DNA of 64,000 nucleotides from Saprospiraceae bacterium. GTDB lineage: Bacteria; Bacteroidota; Bacteroidia; Chitinophagales; Saprospiraceae. Below the pieces are notes generated by a model that did no database searches, had not been told where the DNA came from, and saw nothing but the letters and a program-made list of their open reading frames with translations. The position numbers and the translations under genes were made by a program. The stretch is taken from positions 62,001-126,000 of the forward strand of contig JADKCF010000008.1 in NCBI GenBank assembly GCA_016714765.1. The letters run 5' to 3'. Positions 8,427 through 20,700 of the stretch are shown piece by piece. The number at the start of each line of letters is the position of its first letter. Position 1 is the first letter of the stretch.

Positions 8427-10817
8427 TTATTGGCTCATTTTTATTACTTTTTTTAGCACCTTCTTATTTGGTGTATACACCTCAATAAAATAAATACCAT
8501 TCGGCTCGTTTTCTATATCAATTTCAAATAATTTTCCGGTCATTGCTTGGGATTGGAATACATATTGACCTAAAGAATTGATCACTTTAATACTAACATT
8601 TTCAATAGAATTGGGTAAATGAATGTATAAGATATTGGTATATGGGTTGGGGTAGATGTTTATGTCATTTGAAGCGTAATCGACTGCTACTCCAACGTTA
8701 GTAGTATTTTCTTTAGCGCCGATATCAGGTTTTGTACCGTTATAATCATAGAATCCTTGGATAATGCCACCTGCATCTATCATGGGGCTTGAATTTTTTA
8801 GTTCAAAACCGCCTGGATTTGTTGTAAGAAAAAAAGGATTTGATTGTAAAGGACTTTGAACCACAATATGAGGACTTCCTGAAATACTTCTTAATGTACT
8901 TTGAAGTTCGCTTACTTCATTTATATCAGAGCAAAAATATTCTCCATGAATATGCTTTACCTTCACGATTGGAGCACTAGTGATGTGGGAAAAATAATTA
9001 TCATTAACTGAGGTTATTTGAAAATTGCCGTTGACAGAATGGTTGGCTAAAGTAAAAAAGAAAAAGGGATGTTGTAATGTGTGAGAATATATATTATTGA
9101 TAAATATTGCCTTACGCCATTCAGCTTTCCAGGAAGTGAAAACAAAGCCGAGCGTATCAGAGGCATGAAAAGTATTGTTGAAGAAATACAAATTGCCCGG
9201 TGTAATGCTAAACTCTTTCTCAATATTGGTTTTTATTGCAACACCTTGTCCCATATAATTATCATTTACAGGTGAGCATCCGATAAAAAAAGGGTCATAA
9301 TATTCATTTCTTCTACCTTGCATGCCATGAAAAAGATTTCTGTAAAAATATCTTGGTCCTACTAAAGGAGGGCTCGCTGAAATACCCGCCATGGGTCTGA
9401 TAATTTCATTTTTCCAAACCCGCAGGTTAGACCATAATCCATCACATTCTATGGCATCAAAATTGTCAATGAACGTGTTGTCATAAATATCAATATCTTC
9501 TTTTAAACCTATATCAATATAACTTTCAATACCGGAGTTTACGCCATCAAAAAGGCTGTTTCTAAGTACTCCTGATTTTCCTGAATCTATAAAAACGGCA
9601 GCATTTTCTACATTTCTGGCTCGTGATGAAGAGAAAGAAACGGATGAATCATGTGACTTCTTTATCATGGCATGTGTCCATTTTCCTGTACAATGCTTAA
9701 AATCAGAATTTTGAATAACAAAATGATTGCATTGATTACTGAAAGAAATATTGTTGGAGTTGTATGAAAAACGACAACTGTCAATATAAATATGGTGCAC
9801 ATTCCGAAGATCAAAAACAGTGGCACTGTAAGAATCACTGGTGCTGCCTGGACTGTTTAAGACTGGTTTTCCAAAGTATCTGAATTCTATACCTTTTACT
9901 TTTAAGTAAGCGTTTTTATTGTTACCATAAACAGTTATAAATCTGAACGCATTCGAAACTGTTACAATAGAGTCATTGGGATTGATTCCTTCTTTTGTCT
10001 TTATCCAAATGGTGTGTTCGTCACGTACATATCCGTCATACCCAAAGTTTAATTCACTCAGATTGTAGTTACCTAAAGAAAAGTCAGCTGTTAAAGTTGG
10101 ATAGGGATACAGAGCTTTATTTCCAAGCATACAAATGTTAGAATGTGAAGTGCCTGCAGGGGTAGGCGTAGAGTATAAATCAGGAACACTAGCATGACTT
10201 GTCCAGGGTGAAGTAATAATAGTTCCTGCATCTATGATAGGTTTTGCTCCAGCTTCAGCCGTTATGATAATGGGACTGTTTTCTGTACAATTATTGTTTA
10301 GCGTGAGTTGCAACCCATCTATTTTGTAAGTTCCGTTTTTGAGTATGATGGTAGTGCCGCACAAAACCTGTCCTGATGCAAAAAGTGCACTTAAGTTTCC
10401 GGGACTATTTTCTGAATAATTTCCTGTCCCTGATGGAGATACCCATTTAGTATTACCTGAGGGTGAAAACAAAGGAGACTTTAATGTAGTTGTAACCACT
10501 GCAGGAAGTACATGATGTGTCGAACCAGAGTAAACCGTTACCCTGACATCATAAAAAGTATTTTCTTCCAACATGAAAATACTACCCCTGAATTGAAATG
10601 TCCCATCGATAGAAATCATATCAGGATCATATGCCAATTGCCAATTATTTTGCGCCGCTTTGGAATATTCCACTTTGCAACTATCAGCCCCACTGATATT
10701 GGTAACTTTTACTCCTATAGTGTGAAATAGGGGTGTCAATTCAACTGTCTGAGCTTCAGCTAGTAATATGGTGAAAAATGCAAAGATGAAATTTAATGAT
10801 TTGTAAGTCTTGTTCAT
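8427..10817 (-). CDS. Secreted parallel beta-helix protein with T9SS type A sorting domain
   Basis: 796 residues. A signal peptide (residues 1-22, ending LLAEAQ) is followed by a fibronectin-like region (residues 25-110, FYDVRVTVYSG). Residues 150-650 are a right-handed beta-helix as in polysaccharide lyases and pectate-lyase-like proteins (GTTIILKNGTYKIDG, HHIYIDSCRFSYNSNNI, HFVIQNSDFKHC, RNSLFDGVNSGIESY). The last 75 residues (YPNPYTNILYIHLP to LKKVIKM) are a type A Por secretion sorting domain, so it is exported by T9SS to the surface or medium. A carbohydrate-active role is plausible, but I cannot assign a lyase or hydrolase family. Confidence 0.8.
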   Translation of the reverse strand: MNKTYKSLNFIFAFFTILLAEAQTVELTPLFHTIGVKVTNISGADSCKVEYSKAAQNNWQLAYDPDMISIDGTFQFRGSIFMLEENTFYDVRVTVYSGSTHHVLPAVVTTTLKSPLFSPSGNTKWVSPSGTGNYSENSPGNLSALFASGQVLCGTTIILKNGTYKIDGLQLTLNNNCTENSPIIITAEAGAKPIIDAGTIITSPWTSHASVPDLYSTPTPAGTSHSNICMLGNKALYPYPTLTADFSLGNYNLSELNFGYDGYVRDEHTIWIKTKEGINPNDSIVTVSNAFRFITVYGNNKNAYLKVKGIEFRYFGKPVLNSPGSTSDSYSATVFDLRNVHHIYIDSCRFSYNSNNISFSNQCNHFVIQNSDFKHCTGKWTHAMIKKSHDSSVSFSSSRARNVENAAVFIDSGKSGVLRNSLFDGVNSGIESYIDIGLKEDIDIYDNTFIDNFDAIECDGLWSNLRVWKNEIIRPMAGISASPPLVGPRYFYRNLFHGMQGRRNEYYDPFFIGCSPVNDNYMGQGVAIKTNIEKEFSITPGNLYFFNNTFHASDTLGFVFTSWKAEWRKAIFINNIYSHTLQHPFFFFTLANHSVNGNFQITSVNDNYFSHITSAPIVKVKHIHGEYFCSDINEVSELQSTLRSISGSPHIVVQSPLQSNPFFLTTNPGGFELKNSSPMIDAGGIIQGFYDYNGTKPDIGAKENTTNVGVAVDYASNDINIYPNPYTNILYIHLPNSIENVSIKVINSLGQYVFQSQAMTGKLFEIDIENEPNGIYFIEVYTPNKKVLKKVIKMSQ

Positions 10818-10894
10818 AAAACTGTTTTTAGTGTTTAACGTTGCATTTTCACTGAATAAGTTATCTTTGTTAGAATGCTTAAATTTTACTTAAG

Positions 10895-10924
10895 CAAATA
10901 TACAATTTCTGTAGCGAAAACAAA
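10895..10924 (-). promoter_or_regulatory. Candidate Bacteroidota promoter for the beta-helix gene
   Basis: On the minus strand TTTG (10921-10924), an 18-base spacer and TATATTTG (10895-10902) match the -33/-7 consensus. It lies 78 bases before the ATG at 10817, leaving an untranslated leader of about 70 bases. Confidence 0.5.
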
Positions 10925-10964
10925 CTAAATTTTGAACATTTTTAGCGTTGCCGTCTTTCTTAAC

Positions 10965-12323
10965 TTACACCAAATCAATTATTTTTTCAGCCTCTCTCAT
11001 ACCACTCATGTAGGCTCCATGAACAGTAGAGAAATAATCGGCCTCTGTGTGTTCGCCCGCAAAAAATAATTTGTTATTTACTGCTTCTGCCAAATCATCA
11101 AAATGCTGCATCTCTGTGCCTACTGCTGTGTATGAATAAGCGCCAAAAGCGTTTTCGTTGGTCTGCCATTTTGTTCGCAACATATTAGTAGGATTGGGTA
11201 TGTTGTTCCCATAAATATCGCGTAAATGAGCCATTATTTCATCAGTGATTTGTGCATCTGTCATAGTTTCGGTTTGCCTGGCATAATTTGCATAAGCAAA
11301 AGTCATCAATGCATTCACGGTCGGGTGAAACTTCTTCACATTTACAAAATAGTTGAATTTGTCTTTAATTTCGGGTGTGTATGAAATGTACTGTACATCG
11401 TCCCAAAAGGCAGTATTCCAGGTCAATAAAAATTTGTTGACACAATTCATACCTACTTTTTGAATAGCATTTATTTTTGCCGCTGGCAAGTTGGGAGCAA
11501 ATTGAATAGCACCCGATTTCAAGACACCCAATGGAACAGTAATAAGTACAAAATCAGCCTCCGTCACATTACCATTGTGCGTCACTTTTGCTTTTGCACT
11601 TGAATAATCCACTTTCGAAACCCTTTGACCCAATTTAATATTTAACCCATTTGCCAAGTGATGAGCAATAGTGTCATATCCATTAGTTACAATTTTTTCA
11701 CCCCCACCAAACTCCTCACCTTCATTGTACAGTAATGAAGATAGTTTGTCTATATCACCTGTATCAAAAGTGACATATGTAGAAAGTAAAAATTTCCATA
11801 ACCTGTCGTTTGCTTTTGCAGGATATAAATTATTGAATACTTTTTCAAAGCTCTGGCTGGCACTTCCACTGTTAGTCAGGGTATTGAGTATGGTGTATAG
11901 TTCATCTTCGGCAGTATTGTATGAAGAGGTACTTCTCAAAACCCCTCCTGTGTCATATGATTTTCGGCTGTCGTCTAAAGTTTGAAAGGTTTTCATTCCA
12001 GCCTGTTGGGCCAATGAAGTAATAGGATTTCCGTTAACACCGTGGATCCAACTTGCTCCTTCGTCAAAGCTAATACCCAAAGTTCGGTTGGTACTCAATC
12101 TTCCGCCTACTTTGTCTTGTGCTTCCAAAACTATGACTTCAAAGCCGTTTTCTTTTAGTTTTTTGGCAGCCCCTAATCCTGAAATGCCAGCGCCAATGAT
12201 AACCACCGTTTTTCCTTTTGCATCATTGTCGGTCCCTTTGTTGCAGGAACCGGTAAAAAGCGAAGGCGTCAAAAGTAAAATCGGGTATCCTAAGGTGTTT
12301 TTTATAAATTTTCTTCTTTGCAT
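10965..12323 (-). CDS. Flavin-dependent amine oxidase
   Basis: 452 residues. The N-terminus begins MQRRKFIK with a hydrophobic stretch and TGSC, resembling a Tat-type lipoprotein signal, so it is probably exported folded with its cofactor. Residues 38-75 are the FAD-binding motif (VVIIGAGISGLGAAKKL, then VLEAQDKVGGRL). SFDEGASWIHG and the C-terminal LFFAGEHTEADYFSTVHGA are typical of the monoamine oxidase / polyamine oxidase / histone-demethylase-like family. Full length for the family. It likely oxidises an amine or amino acid with O2; substrate unknown. No obvious operon partner. Confidence 0.85.
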   Translation of the reverse strand: MQRRKFIKNTLGYPILLLTPSLFTGSCNKGTDNDAKGKTVVIIGAGISGLGAAKKLKENGFEVIVLEAQDKVGGRLSTNRTLGISFDEGASWIHGVNGNPITSLAQQAGMKTFQTLDDSRKSYDTGGVLRSTSSYNTAEDELYTILNTLTNSGSASQSFEKVFNNLYPAKANDRLWKFLLSTYVTFDTGDIDKLSSLLYNEGEEFGGGEKIVTNGYDTIAHHLANGLNIKLGQRVSKVDYSSAKAKVTHNGNVTEADFVLITVPLGVLKSGAIQFAPNLPAAKINAIQKVGMNCVNKFLLTWNTAFWDDVQYISYTPEIKDKFNYFVNVKKFHPTVNALMTFAYANYARQTETMTDAQITDEIMAHLRDIYGNNIPNPTNMLRTKWQTNENAFGAYSYTAVGTEMQHFDDLAEAVNNKLFFAGEHTEADYFSTVHGAYMSGMREAEKIIDLV

Positions 12324-12965
12324 ATTATGGTATATTAATTTTTCGGTTTACACTGTTTATAAGATAAGAATACGATTAAGACTTAGTATACAAACACTGT
12401 AAAGACTTGGATATTGAGGTGGTTACTTTGCTGCCATTTTGACTAACTTATAACCATCAGATTTAATATTTTTTATTCTTAAAACTTCCCATTTTATAAT
12501 CAGCGCAATATTATAATTATCCAAACCAAAAAAAAATCATAAATGATCTTGTCAATTAATGCGCACACTACAAAAGTACACACAAGAGTTTAATAGTCCA
12601 AGTTATAGTAAGAGATATTTACATAGGAGATATTCCTTTTGGCGCTTGATATTTATTAGAAAAACCAAGTTGTACGATATTTTAGCTGAAAAAAGTCTGC
12701 TTATATAAAACAGTTTAAATTACTCAAAGCTTACATGCCATGAAGCCGACAATACAAAAAATACACGTTAAATATGCTTTCAAAATAATGTGATTTGTAT
12801 TGGATTATTTTTACTAAAATCTTTCTACGATCAATAATCATAATTAATTTGGATTATCTTCGCTCTCTAGAATGAATCATTATGGTTACGTTTGAGTCCA
12901 ATCCTCAAGCGTGAAAATCAGGAAGTGTCAAAAGCTTTTATAACATTTATTTAATTATTTTTAAT
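12324..12965. other. Gene-free interval between divergent genes
   Basis: About 640 bases, AT-rich, separating the minus-strand amine oxidase from the plus-strand membrane protein. I see no reading frame with family features, no RNA gene and no clear inverted repeat. Promoters for both flanking genes should lie here; TATCTTCG near 12857 is only an imperfect -7 box. Confidence 0.5.
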
Positions 12966-14567
12966 ATGACAGATAATCTATTTCAAAAGACGATTAATGT
13001 GATGTTTGCAGTTTGTGTGGGACTTCTTTTGTATCCTATACTTGTAAATAAATGGGTTGTGACGGGTGACGGGCCATGTCATCTTTACAATGCAAAAATT
13101 TTAAGTGACCTGTTTTTAGGTCGTCATAGTGATTTCTATTTGGAATATTATAAACTTGACATTGGTCTGAACCCTAATCTTTGGGATCACGTTATACTCG
13201 CTTGTTTGCAAGTTATGTTTTCTGCATCTATTTCGGAGAAAATATTTTTTGCGCTATATACATTGACATTTGCTTTTGGTGCCAGGTATTTGTGTAATTC
13301 TATACAAACAAAAAGTACCTGGGCTGCCATTCCTGTCTTACTCTTTGCATTTCATCACTTATTGTTCAAGGGATTTTACAACTTTTCATGGAGCATAGCA
13401 GGTGCATTTTGGGTCATTGGTTACTTCATTTGCAACAGCGAGCATCTTTCGGATTGGAAAGTTGGGGTAAAATTATGTCTCCTGCTTCTTTTAAATTATT
13501 TTATGCATCCCATCGGCTTTGCCTATGGTGTAGGAGGTATAGGTTTTATATTAATAACCCATTTGTTAAGTAAAATTATCAAGTCAAACCCTAAAGAGCT
13601 ATTGATTGAATATGTCAAGAAAATGAGTCCACTGGGATTGATTTTATTACCATCAGTATTGTTGTATATAAATTTTGCTTCAAAAAATTCATTTTCAAAA
13701 AAATTGGATTGGAATAGTTTAGCTAATCTGAACTCGTTGGTAACCTATGTAAATGGCGAAATTGTATATTCATTGGCGATAAGTAAGATTGCCATCCTGT
13801 TTTTAATTGTGGGTGTGATATACCGATTGCTCAGAGGACCTGCAATACAAAAAGGAGATGGCATATTATTGTTAGGTTTGTTCTTTATTTTTCTTTTTCA
13901 CGCAAATTTGATAGATGATGGAATGATGGGAGGCGATAGGTTGAAGTTTTTGCCACATCTGAGTATTTTTATTTGGCTTATGACTATGAAATTTACCAAT
14001 TTGGTCAAACTTTCTATTTCAATGTTTGGATTGGTGATGCTGACTCTTCTGTCTATTGAGAGATTTCCTGCTTATAGCCGGGCAGCCGATTGGGTCGATG
14101 ATTATCTGGAATGCGAACCCAAAATCAAAAGTAATACTAAACTTCTGACGATAAATTACGAATTGAATGGAACAATAAGTGATGGTTCTGAAATGATTTC
14201 AACCGAAAATTGGGCATTTATGCATGGTACAAGCTATTTGGGAGCTATGAAGCCGTTAATCTTATCTGATAATTACCAAGCGCATATGACCTGGTTTCCA
14301 TTGAATTGGAAAGAAGATCGATTTTCTTTTTACAACAGTACAGGCGTAGATGGTATCAATTTTGAAAGCAGACCACCACGAGCAGATATAATTGGGTACG
14401 CCGAAAAATCAGGCAAAGGTCCGATAGATTACATTTTGATTATAGGCCAGGCCCCTGACCTCATGAATCATGAGTATGGACAAGAAATAGAACGACAGTT
14501 GGGCTCGAACTATAACTTGATTTGCACATCAGTGTCAAAAAAGTCTAAGCTTTACGAGTTAAAATGA
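12966..14567 (+). CDS. Polytopic membrane protein, possibly GT-C type glycosyltransferase
   Basis: 533 residues with about ten hydrophobic segments (for example residues 11-26, 95-112, 120-135, 168-200, 220-235, 265-285, 300-318, 335-365) and a soluble C-terminal portion from about residue 380. An early extracytoplasmic loop carries TGDGPCHLYNA with an acidic residue, as in GT-C lipid-linked sugar transferases, but I cannot place it in a named family. It starts at an ATG after a long AT-rich leader and has no close same-strand neighbour. Confidence 0.6.
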   Translation: MTDNLFQKTINVMFAVCVGLLLYPILVNKWVVTGDGPCHLYNAKILSDLFLGRHSDFYLEYYKLDIGLNPNLWDHVILACLQVMFSASISEKIFFALYTLTFAFGARYLCNSIQTKSTWAAIPVLLFAFHHLLFKGFYNFSWSIAGAFWVIGYFICNSEHLSDWKVGVKLCLLLLLNYFMHPIGFAYGVGGIGFILITHLLSKIIKSNPKELLIEYVKKMSPLGLILLPSVLLYINFASKNSFSKKLDWNSLANLNSLVTYVNGEIVYSLAISKIAILFLIVGVIYRLLRGPAIQKGDGILLLGLFFIFLFHANLIDDGMMGGDRLKFLPHLSIFIWLMTMKFTNLVKLSISMFGLVMLTLLSIERFPAYSRAADWVDDYLECEPKIKSNTKLLTINYELNGTISDGSEMISTENWAFMHGTSYLGAMKPLILSDNYQAHMTWFPLNWKEDRFSFYNSTGVDGINFESRPPRADIIGYAEKSGKGPIDYILIIGQAPDLMNHEYGQEIERQLGSNYNLICTSVSKKSKLYELK

Positions 14568-14901
14568 TGGCTGTTAAAATTAGCACTCTTTGCATGGGAT
14601 TTCTTTAAAAAGTTTCAGCCTAACTATACTGATAATTGATTATTTTTTAAACTGATCTATTCATTCTATTGACATTAAGGCAACTCTTTCTGGGTATTAA
14701 GATTAGGGTGGATTGAGATTGAATTCTTCAGGTTCAATTTTATTTTACCATTATTTACTTTTTAAAGAACTATGTAAGAACGGAATACAGGCTTTAAGGA
14801 TTGGTTGAATTTAAAAATAAAACGCATTTAAATATCTCGGCAACTGCATTTTTAAGTCTAAATTACTATTTTTGCCGACTTTTTATTAATAAAATACATA
14901 C
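14568..14901. other. Gene-free interval
   Basis: 334 bases without a supported gene, terminator hairpin or RNA. The only recognisable element is the promoter-like box near its right end that would serve the M1 peptidase gene. Confidence 0.5.
14867..14874 (+). promoter_or_regulatory. Candidate -7 promoter box for M1 peptidase
   Basis: TATTTTTG matches TAnnTTTG and ends 27 bases before the ATG at 14902. The same octamer precedes tRNA-Leu in this window. The -33 box is not evident. Confidence 0.4.
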
Positions 14902-17497
14902 ATGAGAGTCCACATCAACTTTGGTACAGCAATTTTATTGTTAGGATTATGCTGCTGGAGTGCCTGCTCTGCTAAAAAAGATATCGTCTACACCGGAAAG
15001 GAAGACATCATGAAGGAAGAGCTCCTGGATACACTCGTGATATCAGATGTAGCTGGTGGGCTGGATTCATTGAAGGCAGACTACAATCCCTCTGCCACAC
15101 TCGAGTACGATATTATCCACACAGCGCTCAATCTTAGATTTGACTGGACAAAGCAACATGTTTTAGGTGTGGCAGATATTACATTGACACCATATTTTCG
15201 TCCCATCCAAAGTGTGACTCTTGATGCAGTAGGATTTGAAATTCATCATGTTGCAGATGCCACTACACATCAACCCCTCGTCTACGATTACAAAAACAAT
15301 AAGCTGACCGTTTTCCTGGGTAAGGTGTACAATCGCAGCCAGAAAGCCGTTATACAGATTGCCTATACGGCCAGACCGGATGCAAATCCCTCTTCAGGAA
15401 GCGAGGCCATCACTTCAGATAAAGGTCTTTTATCGATCCTCTGATGCTGATCCTGACGTGCCGTCTCAGATATGGACACAGTGTGAGACTGAAAACAACA
15501 GCCGGTGGTTTCCTACTTTTGACAAACCCAATGAAAGATTTTCACAGGAGATTACAATGACGGTGGAGGACAAGTATATCACACTTTCCAACGGAAGGAA
15601 AATTTCGTCAGTAAAAATCCGGATGGTACCCGCACAGATCACTGGAAACAGGAAAAACCACACCCACCATATCTGGCTATGGTTGCCGTAGGGGAGTTTC
15701 ATGAAGAAAAAGATGTATGGAACGGTGTTCCGCTGCACTACCTGGTAGAAAAAGGCTGGTCTAAATACGCAAAAAAAATATTCAACCATACGCCTGAGAT
15801 GTTAGGCTTTTTTTCTGATAAGTTGCAGTACCCCTACCCATGGGATAAGTATGGACAAGTGGTAGTCAGAGACTTTGTCTCAGGAGCCATGGAAAATACT
15901 GGTGCAGTAGTGTTCGGGGATTTTGTCCAGAACACCGAAAGAGAACTCATCGACAATGACAATGACTACATAGTAGCACATGAGATGATGCATCACTGGT
16001 TTGGTGATCTGGTAACCTGCGAAAACTGGTCAAACCTAACCCTCAACGAAGGTTTTGCCGACTATGCAGAATACCTTTGGTTTGAGCATAAATATGGAAA
16101 GGATAGGGCAGAATACCACCGTATGAATGAGATGAATGGCTATTACAGCCAGGTATTCGGTGGAGGAGCACACCCTCTGATACACCATTACTATGAGGAC
16201 AAAGAACAGATGTTTGATGCCCATAGCTATAATAAAGGTGGCCTGGTTCTACATATGCTGCGTCAATATCTCGGAGATGAAGCTTTTTTTGCCTCCCTGC
16301 ATAAATATCTCACAGACAATGCCGGCACTGCCGTAGAAGTAGACGAATTGCGAATGGCCTTTGAAGATACTGTAGGCGAAGATTTACATTGGTTTTTTGA
16401 CCAGTGGTTTCTCGGTACAGGACACCCGCATCTGGATGTCACCTACACTTACAATGACGAAAACAAAGTACTTCTTGTAGAGGTGGACCAAACTAAAACA
16501 CCGCCAGGATTTCATCCATTGTTCAGGATGCCGGTTGACATTGCACTGTATTTTCAAGATGGTTCAGTGGAGTATCATCCCGTAGTCATATCAGAAAAAA
16601 AACAAAGAATCCTTATTGAAAATCTCAAGGCAGCACCTGTAACATATGTATTCGACGGCAAAAATGTTTTGTTGGCTCTTATCAATGAAAACAAAACACC
16701 CGAGCAGTATAAAGCGCAATTTAAACATTCTTCCCGCTTTATGGACAAAATGATTGCCTTTACGAGCACCAATGATGGTAATGCAGATTTGATACAAAGC
16801 CTTGGAAGAAAAGTTTTATCTTTTCAGATCTATGGGTATCAATGCTATTGCAGATAGCCTTACGGGTAATTATATCACTGTTCTTCAAAATATGGCACTG
16901 ACCGACCCACACTCAGAAGTGAGAAGAGACGCTTTGATGAAGGTACTTAATGTAGAAGACTTCGATCCGGTGCCATTATGCAGATTGATATTGGACAGTG
17001 AAAAAGCCTATCCGGTATTGCAGATCGCACTGGAAGTCATCGGAGGTACAAATCCAGAGAAGGCAAACCAGCTATTACAAAAGTTTAAAAACGAAGATTC
17101 AGATTTTCTTGCTCCGTCTTTGATTGGTATGATGTCTGACGAAAATCCTGAAAACCTGGAATACATAGAAACCAAAGCAAAAAAGATAGGGATTTATCAT
17201 ATGTTTGAATATTATGAACGATATCAGGAATACCTTTCAGGAAAGAGCATGGCAACTCTGGACAGGAGTGCAGCTTTTCTACATGAAATCGCCAGGGCAA
17301 AAGAGGGTAATATGTACCGCAAGTACCTGGCTATGAGTACCATCATCAAAATAGCAGAGGACTTGACAGTAAGAAACGGTCAAAGCAACAATGCTGAAAA
17401 TACCGCGTTGCTCGAAAAAGTAACTGGTTTTATCAAAGATATCATCCATAACGAAACCAATCCGACCCTTCTGGACAAATATCAGGGTGTCAAGTAG
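14902..17497 (+). CDS. M1-family metallo-aminopeptidase lipoprotein (several frameshifts)
   Basis: The frame changes at about 15430, 15441, 15620 and 16797, each explained by one or two missing bases (for example GTAAAAATCC should carry one more A to give SVKNPDGT). Read across frames it is one protein of about 865 residues. It has a lipoprotein signal (CCWSACS), an M1 N-terminal beta domain (FDWTKQHVLGVADITLTPYF), the substrate-binding GAMEN motif, and the zinc site HEMMH (15979-15993) with the downstream Glu in NEGFADYAEY. The C-terminal third is helical and HEAT-like. Predicted Zn-dependent aminopeptidase in the cell envelope that trims peptides. The frameshifts look like assembly errors. 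Confidence 0.8.
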
Positions 17498-17746
17498 GCT
17501 TCAAGTCATTGATTTGTGGATGAAATAGAGCGCTCACATGATAAAAATTTAAATATTTTGCCTATCAGAAAGCCAGCCTATTGACTTATTGTAAAAATTA
17601 CCATAACTTTAGTTTTTTTTTCATGTTTTCAATGGCTTAAATGCCATCATTTGAACGATTGACCATTATTTTATGTTTACAAAAAGGTAAAATTTGAGTT
17701 TCAGTTAGAAACATCATTTTAACAGAGCAACAGGATATAAAAACGT

Positions 17747-20700
17747 ATGAGTGTAAACAATAGCAATTATCTCCAGCTGATAGGAAAGTTGGATGAGTTC
17801 ATTCGGAAATACTACATCAATAGATTAATCAAAGGAAGTCTTTACACCATAGCTATAGTTCTGGGTCTTTTTTTGATATTTAATGTGCTGGAGTACTACT
17901 TCTATTTCAGTACAGGTGTACGTAAGTTGTTTTTTTATTCCTTTTGGGTTACTACACTGGCTGGTTTTGCGTACTGGGTGGCAGACCCACTCATCAGATA
18001 CTTCAGACTGGGACATACGATTTCACATGAGGATGCTGCAGTCATCATTGGAGACCATTTTGGTGATGTGAAAGACAAACTGCTCAATATATTGCAGTTA
18101 AAAAAACAGGAAACCCATCAAAGTAATATTGCACTGATAGAGGCTAGTATCGAACAGAAAACCAATGCTATCAAGCTGGTACCTTTTAAAGCTGCTATTG
18201 ATCTTCAGAAAAATCGACAATATCTTAAGTACGCCCTTCCCCCATTTTTATTACTCGTATTTGTATTGTTTGCGGCACCTAGCATCATAAGGGAGGGGAC
18301 ACAGCGCATTATTCAAAACGATAAAAAATTTGCCAAAGCAGCCCCATTTGCTTATACTGTAGATGAAGGGGATCTCAAGGTAGTACAGTACCAGGATTAC
18401 CAATTATCTGTAAAAGTAGACGGATCGGTATTGCCCAATGAAGTCTTTATTGTAATAGATGACTTTCAGTACAAGATGCAGAAAGAAGACAATACTACAT
18501 TTACATATACATTCAGAAATGTACAAAAAGATATAGAATTTGCATTGCAGTCAGGTACCGTTTTATCTGTGCCTTACACGCTCAATGTTCTGGAAAAACC
18601 CAATCTTGAGGATTTTACTGTGGAAATGGTTTTTCCTTCTTACACTGGCAGAGCCAATGAAGTTTTACAAAATACCGGTGATGTCGTCGTGCCTGAAGGT
18701 ACAAAAATGACGTGGCTGTTTGATGCCACAAAGACAGACGATATTGACATGGTATTCGAAAACGGTAAAACCAACGCCAAGGCAGAGAAAAGAGATGAAA
18801 CAAGATTCAGGTATTCGAAAAAAGTAATAAGCGACGAAACCTACAAGCTCTTTTTGTCCAATAAAAATGTCCCTTTGGCAGACAGTCTTGTGTATAATAT
18901 ATCTGTCATCAAAGATCAGTACCCGTCCGTCACTGCTGAGAAAATAGTCGATAGCCTGGACCGTACGCTCATATACTTTTTAGGTAATGCAGCGGATGAT
19001 TATGGATTGCAGTCATTGTCATTTAATTATAACATTACTAAGGAAAATGGTGTACAGCAACCGCTCCAGAAGATAAAACTATCTAAACAGGAGGGTAGGG
19101 AAATTCAGTTTGACCATGTGTTTGATATCAAAAAAATCAATCCCGAACCTGGAGACAAAATCTCCTTCTATTTTGAAGTTTATGATAATGATGGTGTCAA
19201 CGGCAGCAAATCTGCCAAAACATCTGTCATGACCTACGAAAAACCGAGTCTGGCTGAAGTGAAGCTGCAGGAAGAAAAAAATGATGAAGCCATCAAAGAT
19301 GATTTGCAGGATGCGCTGAAAAACATGGATAAGCTTCAGGAAAACATGAAGAAACTCAAAGAAAAACTCCTTCAGGAAAAACAACTCAATTGGCAGGACA
19401 AAAAGGAAATGGAGAAAATCCTGGATGAGCAGAAAAAATTGCAGGAGCAGATAGAGAAAGCAAAAGAAAAGTTGGACGAGAATATCAAAATCAGCAGGAG
19501 TTTCAGACACAGCCTGAAGAAATACAGCAGAAGCAGGAAAAGTTGCAGGAACTTTTCGAAAAAGCGATGGATCCGGAGACCAAAGAACTTATGGATAAGA
19601 TCAAGGACTTGCTGCAGGAGTTGGAAAAGGAAGATGCAGTGCAGATGCTTGAGCAATTCGAAATGAACAATGAGACAAAAGAGAAGGAGATGAACAGAAT
19701 GCTCGAGCTTTACAAGCAGCTTGAAATGGAAAAACAGGTCAAAGACCAGATAAAGGAATTGGATAAACTTGCTGATGAGCAGGAAAAACTGGCCGATAAA
19801 ACGGAGAAAAAACAAGAATCTGCTGAAGAGCTCAAAAAGAAACAGGAAGCACTGAATAAAAAACTCGATGAGCTCAAGAAAAAACAGGAAGAGCTGGAGA
19901 AAAAAAATAAAGAGTTGAGTCCACCCAAAGATATGGGGGACAAAAACAAGGAAAAGATGGAAGATGCCAAAAAGGATATGGAGCAAAGCAAGGAAGAACT
20001 TGACAAAAAAGATAATAAAGCAGCTTCATCATCACAAAAAAAGGCAGCTAAGAAAATGAAACAGCAAGCCAAGGAAATGGAATCATCCATGGAAGGAGGA
20101 GCGTCCGATCAGGCTGGTGAAGATATCAAAACCATCAGACAGTTGCTCGAAAACCTGGTTACTGTTTCCTTTGACCAGGAAGAATTGTTTAATGACATCA
20201 ATCCATTTATGCTCAATAGTCCTGGTTACCCGGCAGCTATAAGACAACAGTTCAGACTGGAGGGAGACTTTAAAGTGATCGAGGATACACTGGTGGCGCT
20301 GAGCAACCGAAATTCGGATATAGAGGCTTTTGTTATGGATAAAGTAGCTGAGATAAAATATAATATCAAAGAAAGTCTCAAGGAACTCGAAGAGCGGCAA
20401 GTACCCCAGGCACAGGAAAAGCAGAGGCGTACCATGAAAAATCTGAATGACCTGGCTCTGATGATGAATGAATCTCTCGACAAAGCTCAAAAACAAGCTT
20501 CAGGCGCACCCGGCAGTGGATCATGTGACAAACCCGGAGGAATGGGCAAAGGGAAAGGCGGCAAAAGTGGTAAAGTACCGATGGACAAGATCACTGAAGG
20601 TCAGCAAGGACTCTCAGAGGGGCTCAAGCAAATGAAAGAAAAAATGGATAAGGCAAAAAAAGAAGGAAAGGAAGGTAAGGAAGGCAAAGAAGGAGGTACT